Below, in pieces: positions 9,065-16,934 of a DNA stretch of 45,889 bases (position 1 is the first letter of the stretch; each line of letters begins with the position of its first letter). The notes below the pieces were generated by a model. It had not been told where the DNA came from, did not search any database, and worked only from the letters and a program-made list of their open reading frames with translations. Source of the stretch: CAIZGX01 sp964430305. Its GTDB lineage: Bacteria > Bacteroidota > Bacteroidia > Flavobacteriales_D > Sanyastnellaceae. The translations under genes and the position numbers were made by a program. The DNA lies in assembly GCA_964430305.1 (NCBI GenBank), contig CAYSEX010000013.1, positions 1 through 45,889 of the forward strand, in the 5' to 3' direction.

Positions 9065-9547
9065 ATGAATCTTACACAAATTCAAGATTTAATCAAATTC
9101 GTAGCAAAAAGCGGAGTGAGTGAAGTAGAAATTGAACAAAAAGATTTCAAAATCACAATTAAAGCAAATGGAAAATCGAAACAAGAAGTTATTCAAGTTG
9201 CGCCACCCATTGTTGCCGCTCCGGTAGTTACAGCCGCTCCGGCTCCTGCACCAATAGTTGCTACACCTGCTGCACCTGCTCCTGTTGCAGAGGTTAAAAA
9301 TGACAAACTTGTGGAGATTAAAAGTCCTATGATTGGTACATTCTACCGCTCACCAGGTCCGGACAAACCTTCTTTCGTAGAGGTAGGTTCTGAAATCAAA
9401 GTGGGTGACAAAGTTTGTATTGTTGAGGCAATGAAGTTATTCAATGAAATTGAATCGGAAGTTTCAGGTCGAATTGTAAAGGTGCTTGTCAACGACAGTA
9501 CACCTATCGAATTTGATCAGCCTTTGTTCTTAGTTGAATTAGCTTAA
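9065..9547 (+). CDS. accB: Biotin carboxyl carrier protein of acetyl-CoA carboxylase
   Basis: Carries the biotin that moves CO2 from biotin carboxylase to the carboxyltransferase, supplying malonyl-CoA. Residues 1-45 are the N-terminal helical domain, 46-75 form a flexible Ala/Pro linker, and 80-160 form the biotinyl domain. The biotin attachment motif EAMKLFNEIE puts the modified Lys at 124. At 160 residues the length is normal. The stop lies 10 bases before accC, so both come from one mRNA. The initiation region is A-rich (aaactaaaaaATG) without a Shine-Dalgarno sequence, as usual in Bacteroidota. Confidence 0.96.
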   Translation: MNLTQIQDLIKFVAKSGVSEVEIEQKDFKITIKANGKSKQEVIQVAPPIVAAPVVTAAPAPAPIVATPAAPAPVAEVKNDKLVEIKSPMIGTFYRSPGPDKPSFVEVGSEIKVGDKVCIVEAMKLFNEIESEVSGRIVKVLVNDSTPIEFDQPLFLVELA

Positions 9548-9557
9548 TATCTATTCC

Positions 9558-10895
9558 ATGTTTAAGAAAATTTTAATTGCCAATCGCGGCGAGATTGCTC
9601 TGCGTGTTATACGTACATGTAAAGAAATGGGAATTCGCACGGTGGCTGTATATAGTACGGCCGACCGTGATAGCTTACACGTTCGTTTTGCAGATGAGGC
9701 TGTTTGTATTGGCCCCCCTGCAAGCAAAGATTCGTATTTAAAAATACCCAATATTATAGCAGCAGCAGAGATTACCAATGCAGACGCCATACATCCGGGT
9801 TATGGATTTCTTTCTGAAAATGCTACCTTCTCAAAAGTGTGTAAAGAAAATGGAATCAAATTCATTGGAGCATCTCCAGAGATGATTGACGCCATGGGCG
9901 ACAAGAGCATGGCGAAGCAAACCATGAAAGAGGCAGGGGTTCCAACCATTCCAGGTAGTGATGGACTTCTTGAAAACCTCGAGCACGCCAAAAAAACAGC
10001 GAAAGAAATTGTATATCCCGTTATTCTGAAAGCAACCGCAGGTGGTGGCGGAAAAGGAATGCGTGTGGTAAATAACGAAGAAGAACTAGAACCCGCTTGG
10101 GAAATGGTTCGTCGTGAAGCAGGAGCAGCTTTTGGAAATGATGGAATCTACATGGAGAAATTCGTGGTCGAACCCCGTCACATTGAAATTCAAATTGCTG
10201 GTGACCAATATGGAAAAGCATGTCACTTATCTGAAAGAGACTGCTCTATTCAGCGCAGACATCAGAAGCTGGTTGAAGAAACTCCTTCTCCATATATGAC
10301 TCCAGAACTTCGTGAAAAAATGGGTGAAGCTGCTATCAAAGCTGCATTGGCCGTGAATTATGAAGGTGTTGGAACAGTAGAATTTCTGGTAGACAAAGAC
10401 CGAAATTTCTATTTCATGGAAATGAATACGCGTATTCAAGTTGAACATACCATTACTGAAGAAGTTATTGACTATGATTTGGTAAAGGAACAAATCAAAA
10501 TTGCCGCTGGGGATCCTATTTCTGGGAAAAACTATTTTCCTACTATGCATGCCATTCAGTGTAGAATTAATGCAGAAGACCCGTACAAAAACTTCATACC
10601 AAGTCCTGGTAAAATCTCAGCATATCACAGTCCCGGCGGACATGGGGTTCGTTTAGACACTCATGCCTATGCTGGTTATGTTATTCCTCCTTACTATGAC
10701 TCAATGATTTCGAAATTGATTACCGTTGCACAAACACGTGAAGAAGCCATTGAGAAAATGCAACGTGCACTGGATGAATATATCATTGAAGGTATTAAAA
10801 CCACCATTCCATTTCATCAGAAACTGATGAAAGATGATCAATTCAGATCTGGAAATTTCACGACCAAGTTTTTGGAGTCTTGGAGTATGGAATAA
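9558..10895 (+). CDS. accC: Biotin carboxylase subunit of acetyl-CoA carboxylase
   Basis: ATP-dependent carboxylation of biotin on AccB. The 445-residue protein has the N-terminal domain (FKKILIANRGEIALRVIRT), the ATP-grasp glycine loop KATAGGGGKGMR (around residue 160) and the catalytic EMNTRIQVEH (around 288). The length fits the standalone subunit rather than a fused acyl-CoA carboxylase. It forms an accB-accC unit and converges on lepA, whose stop codon is 13 bases away. A perfect hairpin (10907-10937) spans this junction. Confidence 0.96.
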   Translation: MFKKILIANRGEIALRVIRTCKEMGIRTVAVYSTADRDSLHVRFADEAVCIGPPASKDSYLKIPNIIAAAEITNADAIHPGYGFLSENATFSKVCKENGIKFIGASPEMIDAMGDKSMAKQTMKEAGVPTIPGSDGLLENLEHAKKTAKEIVYPVILKATAGGGGKGMRVVNNEEELEPAWEMVRREAGAAFGNDGIYMEKFVVEPRHIEIQIAGDQYGKACHLSERDCSIQRRHQKLVEETPSPYMTPELREKMGEAAIKAALAVNYEGVGTVEFLVDKDRNFYFMEMNTRIQVEHTITEEVIDYDLVKEQIKIAAGDPISGKNYFPTMHAIQCRINAEDPYKNFIPSPGKISAYHSPGGHGVRLDTHAYAGYVIPPYYDSMISKLITVAQTREEAIEKMQRALDEYIIEGIKTTIPFHQKLMKDDQFRSGNFTTKFLESWSME

Positions 10896-10906
10896 GAAAA
10901 GACGCT

Positions 10907-10937
10907 TTCTAGCTGTTCAATTTAAGAACAGCTAGAA
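10907..10937. terminator. Perfect 12-bp hairpin at the accC/lepA convergent junction
   Basis: TTCTAGCTGTTC and GAACAGCTAGAA are perfect complements around a 7-base loop. The left arm contains the lepA stop codon (complement of 10909-10911), so the hairpin lies mostly inside the lepA coding end. A T-containing tract (AGCGTCTTTTC on the minus strand) follows it only in the lepA direction. It may end lepA mRNA or protect both 3' ends; the missing U-run keeps confidence low. Confidence 0.45.
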
Positions 10938-12699
10938 ATGCGGCTTGCGGAACTTCAACAGAACCTACCTGACGCATACGTTTCTTACCTTCTTTCTGTT
11001 TTTCAAGAAGCTTACGTTTACGTGAAATGTCACCACCATAACACTTGGCAGTAACGTCTTTCCGTAATGCGTTGATGGTTTCTCTAGCTATAATTTTTGC
11101 GCCAATTGCGGCCTGCAAGGCAATTAAGAACTGTTGTCTTGGTATGAGCTCTCTTAATTTCAAGCAAATCTTTTTGCCCAATTCATAGGCGTGGTCTTTG
11201 TGAATCAGAGCGCTCAAGGCATCTACCTGATCGCCATTCAAAAGAATATCCAATTTCACTAACTCACTCTGCTGATACCCAATTCTGAAATAGTCGAAGG
11301 AAGCATATCCTTTAGAAATGGTCTTCAAACGATCATAAAAATCAAATACAATTTCGGCAAGAGGCATTTCAAAAGTGAGCTCAATGCGATCTGTGGTTAA
11401 GTAATGCTGATTCGTAAGCATTCCTCGTTTTTCTATACACAGTGTCATGATGGCCCCAATAAACTCTGTCTTCGTGATGATTTGGGCTTTAATGAACGGT
11501 TCCTCTACATAATCAATGTGGTTTTGTTCGGGAAGTTCTGAGGGGTTATTGATTTCTAATTTTTCGCCTTTCGTTGTATAACAGAAATAGCTAACGTTCG
11601 GAACAGTAGTAATTACAGTCATGTTGAACTCCCGTTCCAAGCGCTCTTGAATAATTTCCATGTGCAGCATTCCCAAGAAACCACAACGGAAACCAAAACC
11701 CAATGCGGCAGAGCTTTCTGGTTCAAATACCAAAGAAGCATCATTCAATTGCAATTTCTCCATACTTGCACGCAGTTCTTCGTATTCATCGGTGTCAACC
11801 GGATAAATACCCGCGAAAACCATGGGCTTCACATCTTCAAAACCTTGCAATGCTTCTGTACACGGATTCGCAACGGTTGTAATGGTATCACCAACCTTGA
11901 CCTCAGTTGCAGTTTTAATTCCTGAAATAATATACCCCACATCACCCGCGGCAACAAAATCGCGAGGCTTTAAATCCATTCCTAAAACTCCAACCTCATC
12001 TGCATAATATTCCTTCCCGGTACTAATGAACTTCACTTTATCACCTTTGCGAATGGTACCATTAATGATTCGATAATACGCAATGATTCCACGGAAGGAG
12101 TTAAACACCGAATCGAAAACCATCGCTTGTAACGGCGCTTCGGGATCACCAACTGGAGCTGGGATGCGGTCACAAATGGCATCGAGAATGGCAGGTACAC
12201 CTTCACCTGTCTTACCACTCGCCGCCAGAATTTCATCACGCTCACATCCAATCAAATCTACAATCTGATCTTTCACCACTTCCGGATCTGCATTGGGCAA
12301 ATCTATTTTATTCAAAATAGGAATAATGGTCAAGTCATTTTCCAATGCCAAATACAAATTTGAAATGGTTTGAGCCTGAATCCCCTGTGTAGCGTCTACA
12401 ATTAAGATTGCTCCTTCACAAGATGCGATAGATCGAGAAACTTCATAGGAGAAATCTACGTGACCCGGTGTGTCAATTAGATTTAAAACAAAGTCCTGGT
12501 TATTGTATTTGTGCACCATTTGAATGGCATGCGCCTTAATGGTTATGCCCTTTTCACGCTCGAGATCCATATCGTCAAGCGCTTGTGCCACCATTTTCCT
12601 GTCTTCAATGGTCTTAGTTATTTGCAACATTCTGTCAGCAAGGGTAGATTTCCCGTGGTCAATGTGTGCAATGATGCAAAAATTTCTAATGTTCTTCAT
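10909..12699 (-). CDS. lepA: Elongation factor 4 (LepA)
   Basis: Ribosome-bound translational GTPase that influences late 30S assembly and back-translocation. From ATG 12699 it has 596 residues, near the E. coli 599. The G1 motif AHIDHGKSTLADRM is at the N-terminus, followed by G3 DTPGH and G4 NKID. The LepA-specific C-terminal domain ends GKKRMRQVGSVEVPQ then AAFLAVLKLNS. A longer in-frame start 16 codons upstream was rejected because MKNIRNFCIIAH is the family start and because the promoter (TTG-N21-TACTTTTG) sits inside that extension. Its promoter is divergent from that of the M43 protease. Confidence 0.96.
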   Translation of the reverse strand: MKNIRNFCIIAHIDHGKSTLADRMLQITKTIEDRKMVAQALDDMDLEREKGITIKAHAIQMVHKYNNQDFVLNLIDTPGHVDFSYEVSRSIASCEGAILIVDATQGIQAQTISNLYLALENDLTIIPILNKIDLPNADPEVVKDQIVDLIGCERDEILAASGKTGEGVPAILDAICDRIPAPVGDPEAPLQAMVFDSVFNSFRGIIAYYRIINGTIRKGDKVKFISTGKEYYADEVGVLGMDLKPRDFVAAGDVGYIISGIKTATEVKVGDTITTVANPCTEALQGFEDVKPMVFAGIYPVDTDEYEELRASMEKLQLNDASLVFEPESSAALGFGFRCGFLGMLHMEIIQERLEREFNMTVITTVPNVSYFCYTTKGEKLEINNPSELPEQNHIDYVEEPFIKAQIITKTEFIGAIMTLCIEKRGMLTNQHYLTTDRIELTFEMPLAEIVFDFYDRLKTISKGYASFDYFRIGYQQSELVKLDILLNGDQVDALSALIHKDHAYELGKKICLKLRELIPRQQFLIALQAAIGAKIIARETINALRKDVTAKCYGGDISRKRKLLEKQKEGKKRMRQVGSVEVPQAAFLAVLKLNS

Positions 12700-12715
12700 G
12701 TTTCTATACGAGTGA

Positions 12716-12747
12716 CAAAAGTACGCATAGGCGTAGGAACAAAACAA
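12716..12747 (-). promoter_or_regulatory. lepA promoter
   Basis: On the minus strand a TTG (12747-12745) is followed after 21 bases by TACTTTTG (12723-12716). This is an exact match to TTG-N17-23-TAnnTTTG and ends 16 bases before the lepA ATG. Confidence 0.7.
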
Positions 12748-12774
12748 TAAGAATATTTTCGAAGTAATACCAAA

Positions 12775-12803
12775 TTGTTTTACTTGACTATCGACTATTT
12801 TTG
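12775..12803 (+). promoter_or_regulatory. Promoter of the M43 metalloprotease gene
   Basis: TTG (12775-12777), 18 bases, TATTTTTG (12796-12803): an exact flavobacterial consensus. Only 6 bases separate the -7 box from the ATG at 12810, so transcription should begin at or beside the start codon, predicting a leaderless mRNA. Confidence 0.7.
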
Positions 12804-12809
12804 TTAACT

Positions 12810-14882
12810 ATGAAAAATCTGCAAGTTTTCGTTTTAAGTCTTTTTATTGGTATTCAGGCCATTGGTCAAGAAACCCGACTTTTCTGTGGAGAACGAGATG
12901 CTCGAGTCCGCTTTTTTGGTGCACATCCGGAAACGTGGGACGCAGCCAAAGCAGCTCAACATCAGCTTGAATCGGAAACGGCAGCCTTCAGCGAAGATAT
13001 GCGAGGTGGTGGCCAAACCATCTACACCATTCCAGTTGTATTTCATGTCATTCATAACAACGGTCCAGAAAATATTTCTGATGAACAAATTTTAAACGGC
13101 TTGGAAATTCTGAATCGTGATTTCCGCATGTTAAATGCTGATATTTCTTTGGTAGTATCGGCCTTTGAAGGGGTTACAGCCGATATTGGAATTGAATTCG
13201 CGTTAGCAACAAAAGATCCGAACGGAAACTGCACAAGAGGAATCAACCGCATTGTTTCTACCTTAACTACAGACGGTGGTCAAGACATGAAAGACTTGAT
13301 TCAATGGCCAAGAAATAAATATCTCAATATCTGGATTTGCTCTGATGCCGCGGGTGCAGCGGGATATACTTTCATGCCGGGCGATGTTTCAGGAAATTGG
13401 GGATCTGCCGCAGATGGTATTGTGGTGCGTAGTGACTATGTTGGCGCCATTGGAACAAGTACTGGAAGTAAATCTAGAACCTTGACGCATGAGGTAGGTC
13501 ACTGGTTGAATCTATACCACACATGGGGCCCGGGAAATTCACCTGGCGAAGCAGGAAATTGCAACCAAGATGATCAAGTCAATGACACCCCAAACACCAT
13601 TGGATGGACTTCTTGTTCTCTTACGGGATCTTCATGCGGAAATGACGTGGACAACGTTCAAAACTACATGGAATACTCTTATTGTTCGCGCATGTTTACA
13701 CAAGGGCAGAGAACTCGCATGCGTGCAGCTATTTTAAGCAATATAGCCCAGAGAAGTAGTTTAATAACCGCTTCAAACCTAGCAGCAACAGGTGTTACGA
13801 ATCCGGTTTTGTGTGAAGCCGATTTTAAGTATGACAAAAATATTATTTGTGTTGGAGATAGCATTGCGTTCACTGATGCATCATACCATGCCATAACAAG
13901 CTGGTCGTGGAACTTTGGTGATGGAGAAACGTTAACTGGCGACATACCCGCTGTTCATCAAAATCCAACACATACATACAGCACACCTGGTACGTATTCA
14001 GTTACCCTAACGGTGAGTAATTCTACAGGTACCTTATCTAAAACGTATTCGAATGTTATTCATGTTCTGAATAACGGAGCCCTGTTATCACCCGTTGTAG
14101 AAGGTTTCGAAAATACATGGCCAGCAAACAACTGGTTCATTAATAATCCAGATGCTGATGAGACTTGGGAAGTAGTTCCCACACCATATTCCGGCAATAA
14201 CGGTTTAAAATTAAGAAATTACAATTCTGAAAGCGGGCATGTTGACGAGATGGTGTCAAACACATTTGACATGAGTGCCATGGATACCATCTTCGTAAGT
14301 TACAAGTGGGCATACGCCAACCGAGTGAATACAACTGACGACAGATTACGAATTAGCTCAAGCGGAGATTGTGGCGATTCATGGACCTTGAATCGCATTC
14401 GGAAAGGAACTACAACTCTTCCTACGGCAACCGCAACTAATGCGGCTTTCACTCCAACTTCCACCACTCAATGGAATGGAGAAACGTTGACCTTAACTTC
14501 TTCTTCCTTCATGACAAACCATTATCAATTGAAATTTGAATTCATTTGTTACGGTGGGAACAATGTCTACCTCGATGACATCAACATTTCAGGAGTAGAC
14601 ACGTTGGGCAATTTCATTGAGATCCTCGAATCGGAAATGAATGTAAATCTTTACCCCAATCCAACTTCAAACCAAACCACCTTGGAAATTTCTACCGAGA
14701 GCCACAGAAAAACCAACGTTCGATTGTACAATGCTGCTGGGCAGTTGGTACAAACTCCATATAGTGGCTATTTGACTATTGGAACACATCAAATTTCGAT
14801 TATACCGCCAAGTGCCGGATTTTATTTTGTTGAGGTACAAAGCGGAAATCAATTGGTCAGAAAAAAACTAATTGTACACTAG
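12810..14882 (+). CDS. Secreted M43-family (cytophagalysin-like) metalloprotease with PKD domain and type IX sorting domain
   Basis: A 690-residue exported protease. A signal peptide (MKNLQVFVLSLFIGIQAIGQ) is followed by a pro-region and a pappalysin-type catalytic domain. The zinc motif THEVGHWLNLYHTWG (HExxHxxxxxH, about 226-240) and a Met-turn NYMEYSYC (about 285-292) are complete. A PKD domain (about 335-425, SWSWNFGDGE) and a jelly-roll-like region follow. The last 80 residues (NLYPNPTSN ... LVRKKLIVH) form a type IX secretion C-terminal signal, so the protein should be released or anchored at the cell surface. A TTG start 3 codons upstream falls inside the promoter, so ATG 12810 is preferred. 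Confidence 0.93.
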   Translation: MKNLQVFVLSLFIGIQAIGQETRLFCGERDARVRFFGAHPETWDAAKAAQHQLESETAAFSEDMRGGGQTIYTIPVVFHVIHNNGPENISDEQILNGLEILNRDFRMLNADISLVVSAFEGVTADIGIEFALATKDPNGNCTRGINRIVSTLTTDGGQDMKDLIQWPRNKYLNIWICSDAAGAAGYTFMPGDVSGNWGSAADGIVVRSDYVGAIGTSTGSKSRTLTHEVGHWLNLYHTWGPGNSPGEAGNCNQDDQVNDTPNTIGWTSCSLTGSSCGNDVDNVQNYMEYSYCSRMFTQGQRTRMRAAILSNIAQRSSLITASNLAATGVTNPVLCEADFKYDKNIICVGDSIAFTDASYHAITSWSWNFGDGETLTGDIPAVHQNPTHTYSTPGTYSVTLTVSNSTGTLSKTYSNVIHVLNNGALLSPVVEGFENTWPANNWFINNPDADETWEVVPTPYSGNNGLKLRNYNSESGHVDEMVSNTFDMSAMDTIFVSYKWAYANRVNTTDDRLRISSSGDCGDSWTLNRIRKGTTTLPTATATNAAFTPTSTTQWNGETLTLTSSSFMTNHYQLKFEFICYGGNNVYLDDINISGVDTLGNFIEILESEMNVNLYPNPTSNQTTLEISTESHRKTNVRLYNAAGQLVQTPYSGYLTIGTHQISIIPPSAGFYFVEVQSGNQLVRKKLIVH

Positions 14883-14929
14883 ATGTACTTTGGTTTGTAA
14901 GTACTGAACAAAACTAGCCTGGTGTTGTT

Positions 14930-14937
14930 TACATTTG
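14930..14937 (+). promoter_or_regulatory. -7 box of the dxs promoter
   Basis: TACATTTG matches TAnnTTTG and ends 6 bases before ATG 14944, again predicting a leaderless or nearly leaderless transcript. No TTG with standard spacing is seen, so this box is less certain than its neighbours. Confidence 0.5.
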
Positions 14938-14943
14938 TATATC

Positions 14944-16881
14944 ATGACATATCAAGCAGGCCCCTTACTTTCTCTTATAGATGAACCCATTGCACTCAGA
15001 GAAAAAATTTCTGAAGATCAATTGCAGCAAGTTTGTCAAGAGCTGCGTCAGTACATTGTAGACATTGTCTCCGAAAAAGGTGGTCACTTCGGTGCAAGCT
15101 TGGGTGTGGTTGAAATGACTGTGGCATTGCATTATGTTTTCAATACTCCTTACGATCAATTAATCTGGGACGTGGGTCACCAAGCCTACGGTCACAAAAT
15201 TTTAACAGGAAGACGCAATGACTTCCACACGCAAAGAAAATACAAGGGTTTAAGTGGATTCCCGAAGCGAAGCGAAAGCGAATATGATACGTTTGGTGTG
15301 GGACATAGTTCTACATCCATATCAGCCGCTGTTGGGATGGCTGTAGCTTCTAAAATTAAAAAAGAAGAAGATAGACAAGTGATTGCAGTGATTGGTGATG
15401 GTGCTATGACTGCTGGCTTAGCCTTTGAAGGCTTGAATCATGGGTCAACTGCAGATTGCAATGTATTGGTTGTATTGAATGACAACTGCATGAGCATTGA
15501 CCCGAACGTTGGTGCGTTAAAAGAATATTTGACTGATATTACTACGTCGCATACCTACAATAAGGTGAAAGACGAAGTATGGAATTTACTTGGTAAAATC
15601 TCGAAGTTCGGTCCGAATGCTCAAGCTGTTGCTCACAAGATTTCTGAGTCTTTGAAAAGTACTCTTATTCATGAGAGCAATTACTTTGAGTCTCTCAAAT
15701 GGCGCTATTTTGGGCCAATTGATGGACATGATGTGGATTACATGGTAAAAGTAATGCGAGATTTGAAAGACATTCCTGGTCCGAAAATTTTGCATTGTGT
15801 AACGAAGAAAGGTAAAGGATACGAACCTGCTGAAAAAGGTTCACCAACCAAATGGCATGCACCTGGACTTTTCAATAAAGATACAGGAGAGATCATCAAG
15901 ATCACTCCTAAAAGTCCGCAACCCCCACTTTACCAAGATGTATTCGGACATACCATCATTGAACTTGCCGAGAAAAATGACAAAGTAGTTGGTGTAACAC
16001 CGGCCATGCCTACAGGATGTTCATTGAAATTCATGATGGAAGTCATGCCAGAGCGCGCATTTGACGTGGGAATTGCTGAGCAACACGCTGTAACTTTCAG
16101 CGCAGGTATGGCCACCCAAGGTTTGGTTCCATTTTGTAATATTTATTCTAGTTTCATGCAACGTGCCTTTGATCAGGTGATACATGATGTTGCGCTTCAG
16201 AATTTAAATGTTGTCTTTTGTTTAGATCGTGGTGGTTTGGTTGGAGCCGATGGACCTACGCACCATGGTGCATATGACATTGCCTACATGCGTTGCATTC
16301 CGAATATGGTGGTTTCTTCACCCATGAACGAAGAAGAATTGCGCAACCTCATGTATACTTCGCAGTTGGAAAATCAAGGGCCATTCTCTATTCGCTATCC
16401 GCGAGGGAATGGTGTTTTAGTTGATTGGAAAACACCGTTAAAAGAAATTCCAATTGGTCAAGGACGCAAAGTAAAATCTGGAAATGATGTTGCCTTTTTA
16501 ACCATTGGTCCAATTGGAAATTATGCACTAAAAGCGTGTAATGAATTGGAAGAGCAAGGCCTAAGTGCTGCACTGTATGACATGCGTTTCGTGAAGCCGC
16601 TAGACGAAGTTTTGTTGCATGAAGTATTCGGGAAATTCAAGCATGTTATCACTGTGGAAGACGGTTGTATTCAAGGGGGAATGGGAAGTGCAATCATTGA
16701 GTTTATGGCCGATCATGGGTATACCGCTCAGGTTAAAAGATTGGGTATTCCAGATGAGTACATTGAGCACGGAACTCAAGATGAGCTGTATGCCGAGTGT
16801 GGATTCGATGTTGCTGCAATGGTTCGTACTGCTTTAGAAATGTGCCAAGTCAGAAACAAACAAATGCTTGGTGCATCATAG
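14944..16881 (+). CDS. dxs: 1-deoxy-D-xylulose-5-phosphate synthase
   Basis: First enzyme of the MEP isoprenoid pathway, joining pyruvate and glyceraldehyde 3-phosphate with thiamine diphosphate. From ATG 14944 it has 645 residues. Visible are WDVGHQAYGHKILTGRR (around 75-90), the thiamine-diphosphate/Mg motif VIGDGAMTAGLAFEGLNHG with NDN (around 149-180), the pyrimidine-domain AEQHAVTFSAGMA, and DRGGLVGADGPTHHGAYDI (around 427-445). All domains are present in order. A TTG start 3 codons upstream lies within the -7 box and was rejected. It stands alone between the protease and the TonB-dependent receptor genes, each with its own promoter. Confidence 0.96.
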   Translation: MTYQAGPLLSLIDEPIALREKISEDQLQQVCQELRQYIVDIVSEKGGHFGASLGVVEMTVALHYVFNTPYDQLIWDVGHQAYGHKILTGRRNDFHTQRKYKGLSGFPKRSESEYDTFGVGHSSTSISAAVGMAVASKIKKEEDRQVIAVIGDGAMTAGLAFEGLNHGSTADCNVLVVLNDNCMSIDPNVGALKEYLTDITTSHTYNKVKDEVWNLLGKISKFGPNAQAVAHKISESLKSTLIHESNYFESLKWRYFGPIDGHDVDYMVKVMRDLKDIPGPKILHCVTKKGKGYEPAEKGSPTKWHAPGLFNKDTGEIIKITPKSPQPPLYQDVFGHTIIELAEKNDKVVGVTPAMPTGCSLKFMMEVMPERAFDVGIAEQHAVTFSAGMATQGLVPFCNIYSSFMQRAFDQVIHDVALQNLNVVFCLDRGGLVGADGPTHHGAYDIAYMRCIPNMVVSSPMNEEELRNLMYTSQLENQGPFSIRYPRGNGVLVDWKTPLKEIPIGQGRKVKSGNDVAFLTIGPIGNYALKACNELEEQGLSAALYDMRFVKPLDEVLLHEVFGKFKHVITVEDGCIQGGMGSAIIEFMADHGYTAQVKRLGIPDEYIEHGTQDELYAECGFDVAAMVRTALEMCQVRNKQMLGAS

Positions 16882-16899
16882 CATTCCTTATTTCATTTT

Positions 16900-16930
16900 T
16901 TGATAACATGTGATTCATTGCTTACTTTTG
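16900..16930 (+). promoter_or_regulatory. Promoter of the TonB-dependent receptor (and tdk)
   Basis: TTG (16900-16902), 20 bases, TACTTTTG (16923-16930): an exact match to TTG-N17-23-TAnnTTTG. Only 4 bases lie between the box and ATG 16935, predicting a leaderless mRNA. Confidence 0.7.
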
Positions 16931-16934
16931 GGTG

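Noticed and set aside
14885..14904. Inverted repeat GTACTT/AAGTAC after the M43 gene as a terminator
   Set aside because: Only 6 base pairs with an 8-base loop and no T-run; too weak to call.
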